In this document: piece by piece, positions 22,571-34,300 of the stretch | Numbering within the stretch: position 1 is the stretch's first letter | How the letters are laid out: each line of letters starts with the position of its first letter | Source of the DNA: Sphagnum magellanicum | Lineage: Eukaryota; Streptophyta; Sphagnopsida; Sphagnales; Sphagnaceae | Direction of reading: 5' to 3' | Assembly (NCBI GenBank): GCA_021904315.1 | Contig: CM038917.1 | Span: forward strand, 5,812,041-5,876,040 | Length of the DNA stretch: 64,000 bases | Program-made: the position numbers and the translations under genes | Notes under the pieces: model-generated | The model's database searches: none | Told to the model about the DNA's origin: nothing | Seen by the model: only the letters and a program-made list of their open reading frames with translations

Positions 22571-25500
22571 ATGAAGGAGCCTCCACCTTCCGCGGCCGCG
22601 AGTGCAGTTGGGGAGACCGTGAGTAGCAGGAAGAGGATGAAGCCTGGTTCCAAAAATGGACAACAAGTTACGGCGCGGAGACCATCGCGTGAAGAGGAGC
22701 TTGCGAGGGAGGCTGTACCGGTTCCTAGGCTCCAGAAGACCCCACATGCGGGTCATAAACCAGAGAGCTATGAGGATATGGAGGATTTGGAGTATCCGGC
22801 ATTATTGTACAGTGTAATGGAGCAGCATTTGCCATCTAATTGTTTAGGGGCGTCACGTGAGAAGAAGCTTGCAATGCTGGAGCGTGTTTTGGCCAAGTAT
22901 CGACCTAACGGTGAGCGGGCAAAGGTAAACCCTAAATTTCAGCAACCTCGATATATTCAAACTCGATTTTTTCCAAGTGAAGTCTGAAAGATTTCTCAAT
23001 TAGAGATACATGAGAAAGGAAAAACAGATAATAGAATTGTTGAGTGGGTTTTTGTGCGAATTCTTGAACCTTCCAGTAACAGAAAAGAAAGCAAAAAGAA
23101 AAGAAAAATGTGAAGGATAATTAAAGAGCACACGATGTTTTCATGAAGGCAGTAGGGTTTCAGTATTTTGCATTTTCCAAGACTGGATTCCTCAAACTTG
23201 ACATTGTCATACTGGTTGTAGTCACTCTCTCAGATGAAGAATCCCTAAGACAGTCACTACACCACTATGTTGCTGTTCTTTGTTTTCCATATTTCCTCCA
23301 GGTGTCACAGGAATTGCATGAATGCATTACAACCAGGGAGAGTTGCATGCTCCTGTTCCAGACATTTCCAAATCCCTAATTTTGATTTTTAGGTCAGTTG
23401 GGTCCATTGGCTATAGAGGAAAATGTATGAATAAAGAGTAAGAGGGCACAAAAGTAATTGATAGTGGCTTAGAATAGAGGATATTCACTTCTCAGTTGTG
23501 AGATCTGGCCTCAAATGAACACCAGGGGCACGGAACCCTAAAACATCATGATGACTCATGGTAAAAGCAATATCCCCTTTTCTAATTCACTCCAATGCAG
23601 AATTTGCTTCTAGAACCTGTTTCCTATATGAAGTGATGTGCTATTGTGCTCTTTTTTTTTGTGACAGCAAGCCAGTGTGCAGTCTATTGGTTACAATGGT
23701 CTATAGTCTATATCCACTGTGTGGGGGAGCTGATGAAGTCAATGAGTAAGTTGTGATAGAAAAGTCATATTGTACAGATTACTCTCAATGGTCTCTAAAG
23801 AATTGAGGGACTGTCACTGCTGTTTATACTGGTAGTCGTATAATTCATTTTGAACTTGTTCTTCCCTTCTGTGTATTTTCTTCTTGCCTGTTCTTTAGTC
23901 CTTGTCTGGTGTTTTTCTTTTTCCTAATTTTTTTTGGGCCTGGTTCTGGTTTCTTTTAATTGTGAACATTGGAGATTTCTCCATACTCTTGAGAGTTGCC
24001 ATTTGTCTGTTGAAATTGGCCAATAAACCTTAGACTTACACCTAGAGCTTGAGACTCCAGGAAAGCAAACTACAATTATGTTTCTGATGGTATCCTGGTG
24101 GCTATTTGATTTAATTTGTTCTGTATTATGCCAGGGAATAAGTCTGATCCACCAGCTCAATGACATTTTCTTTAGGGAGTACAAACACTTGGACTGCTGT
24201 GTTGGGTTTTCTCATGGATTTTTTTCATTTTGTGTACATTAGGGTGTTGGTGTGCACATGATCACATCCTTTGGTTGTAGCCAAAGATGCTAAACTCAAT
24301 ATTTGTTTTGATCAAGCTCTTCAAAGTTACTACCCACAAATCTTTAGATGAGTATGCAACTTAAGAAAATGCTTGACTGTATGGAGAAGCTCACAAAATG
24401 ACCTTAGTCAAATCTGGAAAAGCAAGTAACAAACATCATGGATGTGGCTTTGTGGCCTTGAAAGTGTTGTGTGTATCAATGTTGTTGAAACTCTAAAGAC
24501 ACAGTGCTTCATAATCATAACATAGTTATACCTGTTGCTGTCAGGGGTTTGCTGTATACATGATGGAAGGGATTGGTTTTTCAGTCCTGAATGGTCAAAG
24601 TTCTGTATAGAGAAATACATGAGCCAACACTCATGAGTGCTGTAAGATGGTCAAAAGGTTTTTGATTGAGACTTGGTGGTGTGCTTCATTTGAGTGCAGA
24701 AGCATCAGGAATACAGAGAGAGAATACGAACAAATTATCAGGTTGTGCCTTTTTCATCATGTTCTTTTGCAAAAGGGATGGATATGTGAAGGTGTTTGAT
24801 GAGAATTCACCAGTTGTCAGGGTATTACAGGGAGACATGGACTGTGGTCATTCTGTCATGTATACTGAACTTATGCTTTACCACTGCAGCCACTGCATGA
24901 AGACCTCTATAGTTTTGCTCCAGAGCGATTCTTTGTGGGTTCATTCTTGGATGCAATCAAGGATGGATCAGAAGCTGCCCTACGTCATATTCTGATTGCG
25001 CATTCCCCAGGCGTTTTTACTTTCAACATGCTGAAACCTGCCTTTTGCTCCATGATGTTGGAGGAGGTGCGGGCTTGACCAGAATTATTTTGATTGGAAC
25101 TGTTGAATTAATTCATGGATGGCCTGCACAGATAGGGTATATGTGTGCCATCTCTGTGTCTGCCACCTGGAAATTCAACCTGACATGGTGCTCTGTGTAC
25201 AGGTTGAACATTTTGAGAAATGGGCTCAGGATGCAAAAGTCAAAGTTATGCGGCCCAATACAATGAACAACTATGGGGCAGTGCTAGATGATATTGGGAT
25301 GGAAAACATGTTAAATCAGCTCATGACCCGCTACCTGAACCCCATGGCTGCTGGTGCTTCACTGTCCTGTCTTTTTGCAGCACTCTATTTTGAACCTCTT
25401 GTCTGTCTCTTGTTATTCTCAATTCCATTTTGTGGTGTTTGGATCTTAGGCTTTCTTCTTCCCTCTCTGAAAGTTACGTTGTCTTGTCAAAGTGCAGTGT

Positions 25501-27102
25501 TATTTCCGAATGTTGGTGGGTCTTCTCTAGATTCACACCATGGTTTTGTTGTGGAGTATGCCATGGACCGTGATCTTGATCTTGGTGGGTGTCACAATCC
25601 TTGTACTCTTCGAATAGCATGCCCCACTGGTTCACTGCTACCCCCCCCCTGCTCCTCCTCCATCTTTCACCTATCTTGATGGGTGTGTCTTTGATCTGAC
25701 ATGTTGAAACATCTGCAAGATGAACCCTAGCTGCAGGCATCCTTAGGCTTCTGCACAATAGTTGGTGACTAATTATCAGCTGTAGAAGGCAAATATATTG
25801 TCAAATCTTCCTGTAGAACCTACCTGCTTGCAAATTTCTGCTATGTTTTGTTGTTTTGACTATTGTTTTTATATGTGTTGATCATCTGGTAGGATGTGGA
25901 ACCATAATTGACAAGGATGTTGACTAAATGCTGATGTAAGTCAAGCTTGTTTTATCTTTCAAGGATTCATGATCCAAACTTGAATCAACTATCTGATCCA
26001 TTCATCAGATGAGGTATCAATCTGTGGTTGATGTAAGGAAACTTTGATTTCATCTCTTTCTGCAAAAATTGCATCCTTAATGTTCACTATTTTCATGCAT
26101 TGCAGGCTTTCACGTTGATGACTCGGAGGTCACCCTTAATGTGTGCCTTGGGAAACAATTTGACAGTGGTGAACTTTTTTTTCGGGGTGTGCGCTGTGAC
26201 AAGCATGTAAATGGAGAAGCTCGACCTGAGGTTAGGCTCCCTGCCAGTTGATGGGAGGTTTAGGACCTAAAATTTATCTTTGCTTTCTGTGTGAACAAGG
26301 TTGAACTTAATAATAGTCCTTTCTTATGTGTTCATCAATGATTGTAGGAGGTGCTGGAGTATTCACATGTTCCTGGGCATGCCATACTACATGCTGGCCG
26401 CCATCGTCATGGTGCTAAGGCCATAACTTCTGGCCAGCGCACCAACATGATTCTTTGGTGTCGAAGGTGAGATTCTCGGTCTATTTTCATTCTTAGATTT
26501 CTGTCTTGATATGATGTCAAGTGTGACATTCTCACATCCGCTTTGCTAGCATCAAGTGCTAGCCAAAACCATGACTAAGTCTTTCCCATTGCTCCAAGAA
26601 ATGACAGAAACTCAGGATACAATTGATTTGAACAAATTTGACCCAAGTTTTGAGTGGATTACTACTTTATCTACAACCACTATTGGGGGACTGATGAAGA
26701 CGGTGGGGAGTAATGGCAGCTAGTCACTGCCATGCATGAAGGTGATGGTCTGATTCTTTGAGAGTGACACTCACAAGGGTTATGATGCACATATTCTTGT
26801 CATTGACACCAAATTTGTTTACTTACCTTACATGTATTTGTGTAGCTTCTCTGTGATTGCATTGATGGTTGCTGGCCTCATACTTCCCAGATAATTGACC
26901 ACACTATTTGGTGTTAGATCCTTGGTGGTTCACTGTGGAAGCGCAGCCTACATGCCTACTAATTGGCTTTGTTGGCAGTTCTGAGTTTCGGGAGTTGAAG
27001 AAGTACCAGCGTGATTTTTCAAGTTGGTGTGGAGAGTGCCTATTGCGAAAGAAGGAACGCAGCCGTTGTCTTTCAAGTGCAAAACGACAGTTAGCTTCCT
27101 AA
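22571..27102 (+). CDS. PKHD-type 2-oxoglutarate/Fe(II) dioxygenase, ICU11/CP-like
   Basis: Eight exons join in frame to 392 residues: 22571-22924, 24700-24741, 24890-25066, 25203-25353, 25498-25584, 26106-26230, 26348-26466 and 26979-27102. Conserved blocks of the plant ICU11 (INCURVATA11)/CUPULIFORMIS family are in order: YQPLHEDLY, SPGVFTFNMLKPAFC, RPNTMNNYGAVLDDIGME, SSLDSHHGFVVEY, GFHVDDSEVTLNVCLGKQF, GELFFRGVRCDKHVN, HAGRHRHGAKAI and FSSWCGEC. By family spacing, Fe(II) ligands are His273, Asp275 and His333, and Arg343 would bind 2-oxoglutarate, so all catalytic residues are present. In Arabidopsis the family works with Polycomb repression and is linked to removal of active histone marks; this paralog's substrate is not shown by sequence. 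The N-terminal ~60 residues are variable and basic. Intron 1 is 1.77 kb, the longest of the gene. Exon 2 is a 42-nt microexon encoding KHQEYRERIRTNYQ. Confidence 0.92.
26640..26790 (+). repeat. Dispersed repeat family, copy 2 (in an ICU11-like intron)
   Basis: Within the last intron of the dioxygenase gene. Shares TTTATCTACAACCACTATTG, GGGGACTGATGAAG, GGGGAGTAATGGCAGCTAGT, CACTGCC and GAAGGTGATGGTCTGATTCT in the same order as copies near 20400-20525 and 52030-52150 (reverse). Confidence 0.7.
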
Positions 27103-30100
27103 CAATGCTAGTATGCTCGATGGCAGGAACATGGCATTTCATGTTTCCCAGTGTGTGTACATTGAAACAAATTGTGGACTGAATGGTTTCCTAACAGAGG
27201 CTCCTCTTCCACACATTGTCAAATGAGTTCATAATTGTAAATTAGGCACATGTACATTGGTTAGATTTATTTCGTAAGCCCTTTATGCTCATGTCTGTCA
27301 AGCTTGGGCAAGTACTTCTTTTGGACTCTAGTGTTACGAAAGCCTTGATTGTATTACATTTATTCCTTTCCATTCATTGTTCTTTGATGCATATGAAGTG
27401 TGGTGTGAAAGCATCTACCTTGATCTCTACCCTTTCTACAATGTGATTATTCCCATATTTATTGGTTGCAATTGGTGGATTTGGAAGCATCCAATCAACT
27501 AAGTTGATAGAATGGTACACCAATGGACATGCTTTTTGAGTTCTTCCACTTTTGACCCCTGTATTGCTAGTTTCTTTTGACCAACTTAAACATAGTTTCA
27601 AAGTCCTTTGACACTCTATCAATCATTTATGTGTCTTTTCAATGCTAGGTCTTTTGTTAGTTCCTTACCATTGCATAGTTATATTAAACTCCTTTAATTC
27701 ATTGATTCCATGCAAAGATAGTCATTCCCAAAATCTGAGCATTCCTTTCAGAATTGCAGACGAATTCGCATCCTCATTTTCGTTATTATTTTCATTTTTG
27801 TTCCAACATTCATTCTCCCTTTTTGTCTGTTCAGAAATTCTAGTAGCACTTGAGTTAGCATCCATGTGTAATAAGCTTGACCCATGTGCTATTGTTGGGG
27901 CATTGCCAATCCATCTTTTATGCCCATTTTTTTCTTTGACTTATGCCAAAAGACAATGAATTCAGTGTCATCCTCCTCCTTAGAGTTATTGCCCTTTCAT
28001 CCATCTTCGCACACCAATTTCTTTTCAAAATCATTGTAGTTGTTTGCCTCCACATGTCGTGTGTCTGTTTTGCAGGAGCTTACCCAATCCTCATCGTTCT
28101 TGGAGTCTTTTTACCAACCCAGTACACACACCGAGGATATCTCTTGATCCCCTCCATATTGCATGCAACTCATAATTCATCTTCTAGATAAAAGCTCACA
28201 AGATTTCCATGGATACAATTCATGTTGGCTATTGGAATTGTAAGCAAATCCAGCCAACTAACAAATCCAATTGCCATAAAGAAGATCAACTTCAACTTGT
28301 GAAACAAGGCTGAATCAACAAGAGTTCACCATGGAAGGTTCTCCCGTCCTGTTGTCTAAATGATGTCCGAGTAACATGATTGTATCAAATGGAGCCAAAG
28401 TTGTAAGGTCCCAATTTGAGTCAAGGTTGTTAGTGTCCTTTGCTGTTTTGCATATTATCCCTTTTTAGGTTTCGAATCATCCAGTCAAAACTTAAGTAGG
28501 ACATTTGATTGTGGCAATGTCCATTTAGGTTAGGGTTATAGCCTTTGGGTGAAGATCAACACATCAAGACAATAGTTTGAAACATCTTGTTTGGCAGATT
28601 GGGAAGTTGAAGCCATGTTACTCTTAGATACTCTTATGGTAGTGTTAGTTCAACACATACAACACATTGACACATAATGTGATGGAATGCTTTTTAATGG
28701 AAAGTTGCAAATTATAACGTCTTTTTCCTGCAATTTTCCAGTACACAAATGCTTGTATTAATATCACCATTTCAAACTCTTTTCATGAAATTATTTATAG
28801 TTGGTGTCCCTGACTATTTGAGTTCTGTGCTAAATACATTAGGACAATGGTGCGCACCCAAAGGCTAAGGGTGAGAGATGAATTGACCTAAAATACTAGA
28901 ATTCTAAGAAAACAATTGTAAAAAAAAATTAAATCTCAATGTGTACCGTGTCGTGGCATGGTTGGAATTTTATTTGTTTGAACATGTATAGCTCAACATT
29001 GTTTTTAAACTATGCCTTTCAATTGCCCTAAAATGTCTAGTTTAGTGTCAACATGTTAAGTCTTGGACTTGCTAGGTGGAAATGTTTATGGCTATATTTT
29101 TTTATAAAAGTGTGGGAAAGAAAAATTGCCTCAAAAAATTTAATGACCAAACACATTCAGACACATTTTTCCTTTGAAATGTGTACTAGAGGTTCACAAA
29201 TCAATGGACATCTCAAAGGGCAATTTGGATCAAAATTGAATCTTTGATCAAAAGCACCACCTTAAGGATATATTGATCACCAATTTTCCTTTATTGTTGG
29301 CTAAGGAATAGATAAATAGATAAACCTGAAATTGCTTGAAAAATAGACGTGATGATGCCGATAAAGCAAACCTTTTATAGCTTTGGTGAGAAGAGGAGAA
29401 ATAAAACAAACATGAAATATAAACTACTAAGCTTCATTTTCCCTACTTATCATGAATTGCTAAACATATTGGAAAATTGTGAAATTGCTTGAACATTTCT
29501 TATGGTTCAAAGCAATCTAATCTATTCATCCATTTTTCAAGCACCCATTTTCCAACGAAAACATTCTTAAATTGCTTGGATGCGTCTTATGAATCAAAGT
29601 GATAGAATCCATTCATTCATTCGTTCATTCATTCATTCTTCAAGCACCTATAAATGTTGTCAAATTGCTTGGATGTGCCTCGTGGATCAAAGCAATAGAA
29701 TCCATTCATCCATTCTTCAAGCACCCATGTTCGAATCTAGATGTTGTCAAATTGCGGCGATCAAAGCCTTATGGATCAAAGCAATATGATCTATTCATCC
29801 ATTTTTCAAGTACCAATTTTCCAATCCAAATGTTGTAAAATTGCTTGGACATAGATGATGGATCAAAGCAATATTATCCATTCATCCATTCTTCAAGCGC
29901 CCATTTTCCAATCTAAACTTCATAGATACATATTGCTTCAACATGCCTCATGGATCAAAGCAATATTATCTATTCATCCATTGTTCAAGCACCCATTTTC
30001 CAATCTAAACTTCATAGGTACATATTGCTTCAACACGCCTTATGGATCAAAGCAACAGAATCCATTCATCCATTTTTCAAGAACCCATTTTTCACTCCGA

Positions 30101-31314
30101 ACATTGTTAAACTGCTTGAACATTCCTTACAGATCAAAGAAATATAATCCATTCATCCATTTTTCAAGCACCCAATTTCCAATCTACTCATGATTAGAGA
30201 GAGAGAGAGAGAGATGATCTATCTCCCCAAAGATTAAAAAAAATGGGCAAATCACTTGACATCAAGTCTACTAGCAGCCCGAATACATTCAACATGGAAC
30301 AGGTAATTTGTTTTCCATAAGCCTAATATTAAAGAGGAGGCTGAACTTATTCAGTAAGTAGCTAATTTCAAGCAGTTCTATTGCTCCAATCGTTAGCTAT
30401 ACATTACTTATTGTTATCCATTCCAGTCTGTAAATATGTTATTTGAAGTGAAATAGTCTATCTAGTCCTGAAAAGTCTGTACACATAGTTACTGCTTCGA
30501 GTTGCAATCTGCAAATATGTTATTTGAAGTGAAAAAGTCTAGTCCTGAAAAGTCTTACCAGTTTTCATTTCATTCAAGTGATGTGCACTAATTTATCTGT
30601 CTTCCAGAACACCGACAGTGTAACTCCCATGAAAACCAATCAACCATGTCTGACCTTGACAAAATTTGCATCCATGACCTGCAAGGCAATGTCAAAATAT
30701 CATTTGCCTCATATTCCTGATTGTTCAGAATGTTGTGAAAGCATCATCTCTGGTCAAATGTGCTGCTGCTCATCTGATTTTGCTGCATACCAGCTTGTGA
30801 GCTGAAAAATTGCTGATCAGTCTCTAGTCTCTACCAGTGATGGGTGGGTATTTGATTTTCTTAATAACCGCTCATTCATGGTTTTAAGAAAAAAATTCAG
30901 AATCAGAGAACCACCAGTTCTGTGTATTTGAAAGAAAAAAATCTGAATCAAAGAACCACTGGTCCCGGTATTTCCAAAACCTCAAAGAGCTGCCAGGTTT
31001 CATGGAAGAACTAGCAGTTCTCTGGGTGGTTCTTTGACTTTTTCAATTCTTTGAGAATGGTGATTATATATCCGAACTAGGTATCATGCATGCCACTATG
31101 CAAATCAAGTGGGCGTTGTTTCCAATCTGGCTTTACTCTCCTGGTTGAATAACAAGACAAGGATGCCAGTTTCTTGAATTTCAAAGATTCCTTGAATTAT
31201 AAGAAGACAGGAAGACATGACACATGAAAGCAAGAGAGTTACTTGATGTGATAACTGATATGCTTCTGTCTGAAGGAGTGAACATCTCGATTGTAAAGTT
31301 ATAGAGGCACATTC
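27103..31314. other. Intergenic region with minisatellite, no gene seen
   Basis: This begins with the 3' UTR of the dioxygenase gene and ends with the 3' UTR of the minus-strand methyltransferase gene. It contains a ~90-bp minisatellite (29515-30185), a GA microsatellite (about 30193-30213), a pair of ~48-bp direct repeats (about 30425-30475 and 30508-30558) and AGAACCACYRGT-containing repeats near 30905-31000. No open frame here has recognisable family features. Confidence 0.5.
29515..30185 (+). repeat. Minisatellite, ~90-bp unit, about eight copies
   Basis: The anchor ATTCATCCATTYTTCAAGCA recurs at roughly 29523, 29620, 29705, 29790, 29878, 29971, 30062 and 30149. Each is followed by CCCATTTTCCAATC-like sequence, a variable ~20 bp, then ATTGCTTSRACATGCC and TGGATCAAAGCAATA. 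Units are diverged by substitution and small indels. The first units carry an expanded ATTC run. The spurious frames across it reflect the repeat rather than a protein. Confidence 0.9.
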
Positions 31315-34300
31315 TTAATTCAAAAATCCTCGACATCTGCACAAGCCAAACCCCAACAACCCCGTCAACTATTAATAACTGTCAATTTACCACTTTTATT
31401 CATTGCTTTTTGTTGCATATACCAGTTTTCTTTCTCATGGACAGACATTCTTAGTAGAACAAGATTGCAATGAATATGCTGAGTTTGCAATTAAAACCTG
31501 GGAGAAAATGGACAAGAAAAACACCACTTCATATTGTGATTTTATCATATTCATGGGCCTTCTATCTGTATCAGAATCTAATGAGCAGCAAATTGGGAAG
31601 GATAGTTACCGTGGTGTGCGACAAAAGCAGGGGATTTTGTTCTCCTCAATAGGGAATTTGTAATCATAAGTGAGCTCCTCACCAGCTGAAATTGCACGCT
31701 TTGAGTAAATCACCACCTTTTTCTGGCCTTCTACTGATATAATCTTTGTGTAACAGTTTGGCTGCACAACATGTAGCACATGCTTTTCTCATGATTTTCC
31801 TTTGTGAATGAAGAAAATGCCAAGAGATAGTGGAGCAAAAATTCATGTTCAAGGATGATCTTGGAGCACCCAACTATGAAAGAGCAATACATTGGAAATC
31901 CATTAGAAATAGCATCATTTATGTTGTTACACAAGGCACAAGGTCCAGGGTACAAGGTTGAGGTTGTAGGGTCTGGAGTTGTTGGCTAATGGGTTCATGG
32001 TTAAGAGAAAGTTAAGGCTCACATGGTAGGTGATGTAACAATACAACAAGAAGAAATCATAAAAAGGAGTTGTCATTTGCACATTACTGTTGTGCAGATA
32101 ACAAACTGAGAGTGATGCGAGAGTTTAGAGTTCAGGCTTAGAGCTTACATCACAAGAATGGTTGATGAATCTGGCCAGGCCACCTCGTCTTGTTGCATCC
32201 ACCTGTATGAAAGAGAAATTCATCTGATTTTCTGAGTCCACTAATAGCAGGATAATCTAGATACTGATCAGACGACTGGCAGCTTATAAAACTCCAGTTT
32301 GCTCTTATTTAAGAAGATTGTTGGATTTTTGTGACAATACATACATGTATGGACAGAGAGGTGAGAGAGAGAAAGCACCACAATGTCATCATCAACACGG
32401 AACAGATAACTGCTGCCAATTCCCAGGGTTTCATACTGATGTTCCCGTAAATCTGAGACCTGCAAATTGTTGACAAAAGAGTTGTCCTGCTGCTTTGGGT
32501 GTACAACCTTTTTGCATTGATGTGATATGACATTCATGAGGGAGCAGAAAAAATGAAAATGCCATTTCATATCTCAAAGAGGCAACACACAAGAAATGCT
32601 TAAACATGAAAAGACCTGAAATCACCACAATTAATCCCCTACTGAGTTTGAAGGGGAGAGAACCTGCCGTCGAACAATCTCACCCACATACTCAATTACA
32701 AAGTCCCCCGCATCAATGTGTTCCAGTGCCAGTAATCCCCAGTCATGGATCTTACTATGTTGAAATCTCAGCCGCTTCTTGCGAGCCTATTCACAGTGCC
32801 CAAGCATCATGGCACTCTTCAGATGTATCTCAAAAGCTTACAGAAACCACCTGATCTGAATATGCAGAAGAAGTTGAGTTCAGTTGAGTTTGGAGTCAAA
32901 GAAGGCATAACCTTGAGCTGATTGAATTTCAGCATATCAGATCCCTCTGCAGCAATAACAAGCTTGCGAAGAGTAGCCCGGTTTGTGCGAGCAGACTGAA
33001 GGTTGTTCACAATACTTGAGCTGGAGTGCTGCAGGAATGTGAGATTTGTAGGCTCCTTAAACCCCTTGAACAATCTCCGCTTGGCTCCATTACGAGACCA
33101 CTGACGCCACACCCAACCTTCAATGGAACACCGTGCACATCCTTGTGATCTTGGACCCACCAAAGCCTTTCTTTGGCTCCTCTTTCCCACACTGCCTTTC
33201 AGCTCAATACCAGGCCGACATTCAAGACTTGAGCCATGAGTGCTTTCATTTACAAACCCTCCCTCACTCACTGGAACTGGAGTCATAATCTTCCTGGAGG
33301 AACATTTTCTCAGCCATGGTTTGAACTGTTGAACTGCATCCACTTCTCCTCTACTTGTGACTTTGCTGCATTTGACCGCAGTTGAGAATCCCAGTGTCTT
33401 CTGTGAAGACCCATGCTGTGAAGACACTGCACTCAGGCCAAGAATGTCCATCATAGCTCTGTCTTTCAGCCTTCCTTCTTGAGCATTCTGTCTCATTACT
33501 CTCTCAGCTTGCTCTTTTCTTAAGAGAGCATTCTCCTTAGCTGCAGTACTCTTAGATTCATAATTCTGCCTTGAATTTCTCAGGACCCTATTTTTTGCTG
33601 TTGAAGGCGTGGCAAGGTTTCTGCCAGACTCCCTGCCTCCTCTGCTCTGAAATTGAGAATTCTTGAGCACACTGATAGAAGTTGTCATCACCTGGTTTCC
33701 AAAGCTTGAAGGCATGGCATCATTCCCACTAGCAGGTGGAATTGGAAGCTTCAAAGAAAGATCAGGGCTAGTGGATATTGAAGTGTCCACAAAACTGCTT
33801 GTCTTTGGTGTATCCTTTTCTGCCTCCATATGTTTCTTCCCAGGGATTGTTCTAACCACACAGCCCTTTTTCCTTTCGGCTGTTACACTATCAAGTCTTG
33901 AGCTTCCTTGCAATCCAGGTTGCTGCAATGAAGGGGGCAAACAAGTAACTGTTTCTCTTGCCCTACTTGCAAGAGGCTGAAGTCTGCGCTTTTTCAGCAG
34001 TGGTGCACTTTGGTCATCTACCTTCAGACCCTCCACTGTAGCTTCTATGCATGAGCGGTTTCTGATCTTTGGGACATTCAAAAATTTTCCTGCACATGTA
34101 TTTGCCTTTGCTTTCCTTCTGTTGAGCCGCTTAAGCAGTCTGTTGGTGAACATGGCCTCCTCAGTGTTTCCTGCCAAAACTAATGGTACCTGATTCTGTG
34201 GTTGTTTGTGTTCATCAATTGTTCTTGAGTTCTTCAGATGAGAATTCCTCAACATGTTGCTTTTAGCATTATGCGGTAGCCTTTCAGAGTGTATGGCTGG

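Noticed and set aside
22248-22756. Pro/Ala-Arg-rich frames on the minus strand near the ICU11-like start
   Set aside because: They come from the GGGC tract and the antisense of a well-supported exon.
23302-23379. Possible extra exon (VSQELHECITT) in intron 1 of the ICU11-like gene
   Set aside because: It ends in stops without a usable donor, and the family's spacing needs only the 42-nt exon between exon 1 and YQPLHEDLY.
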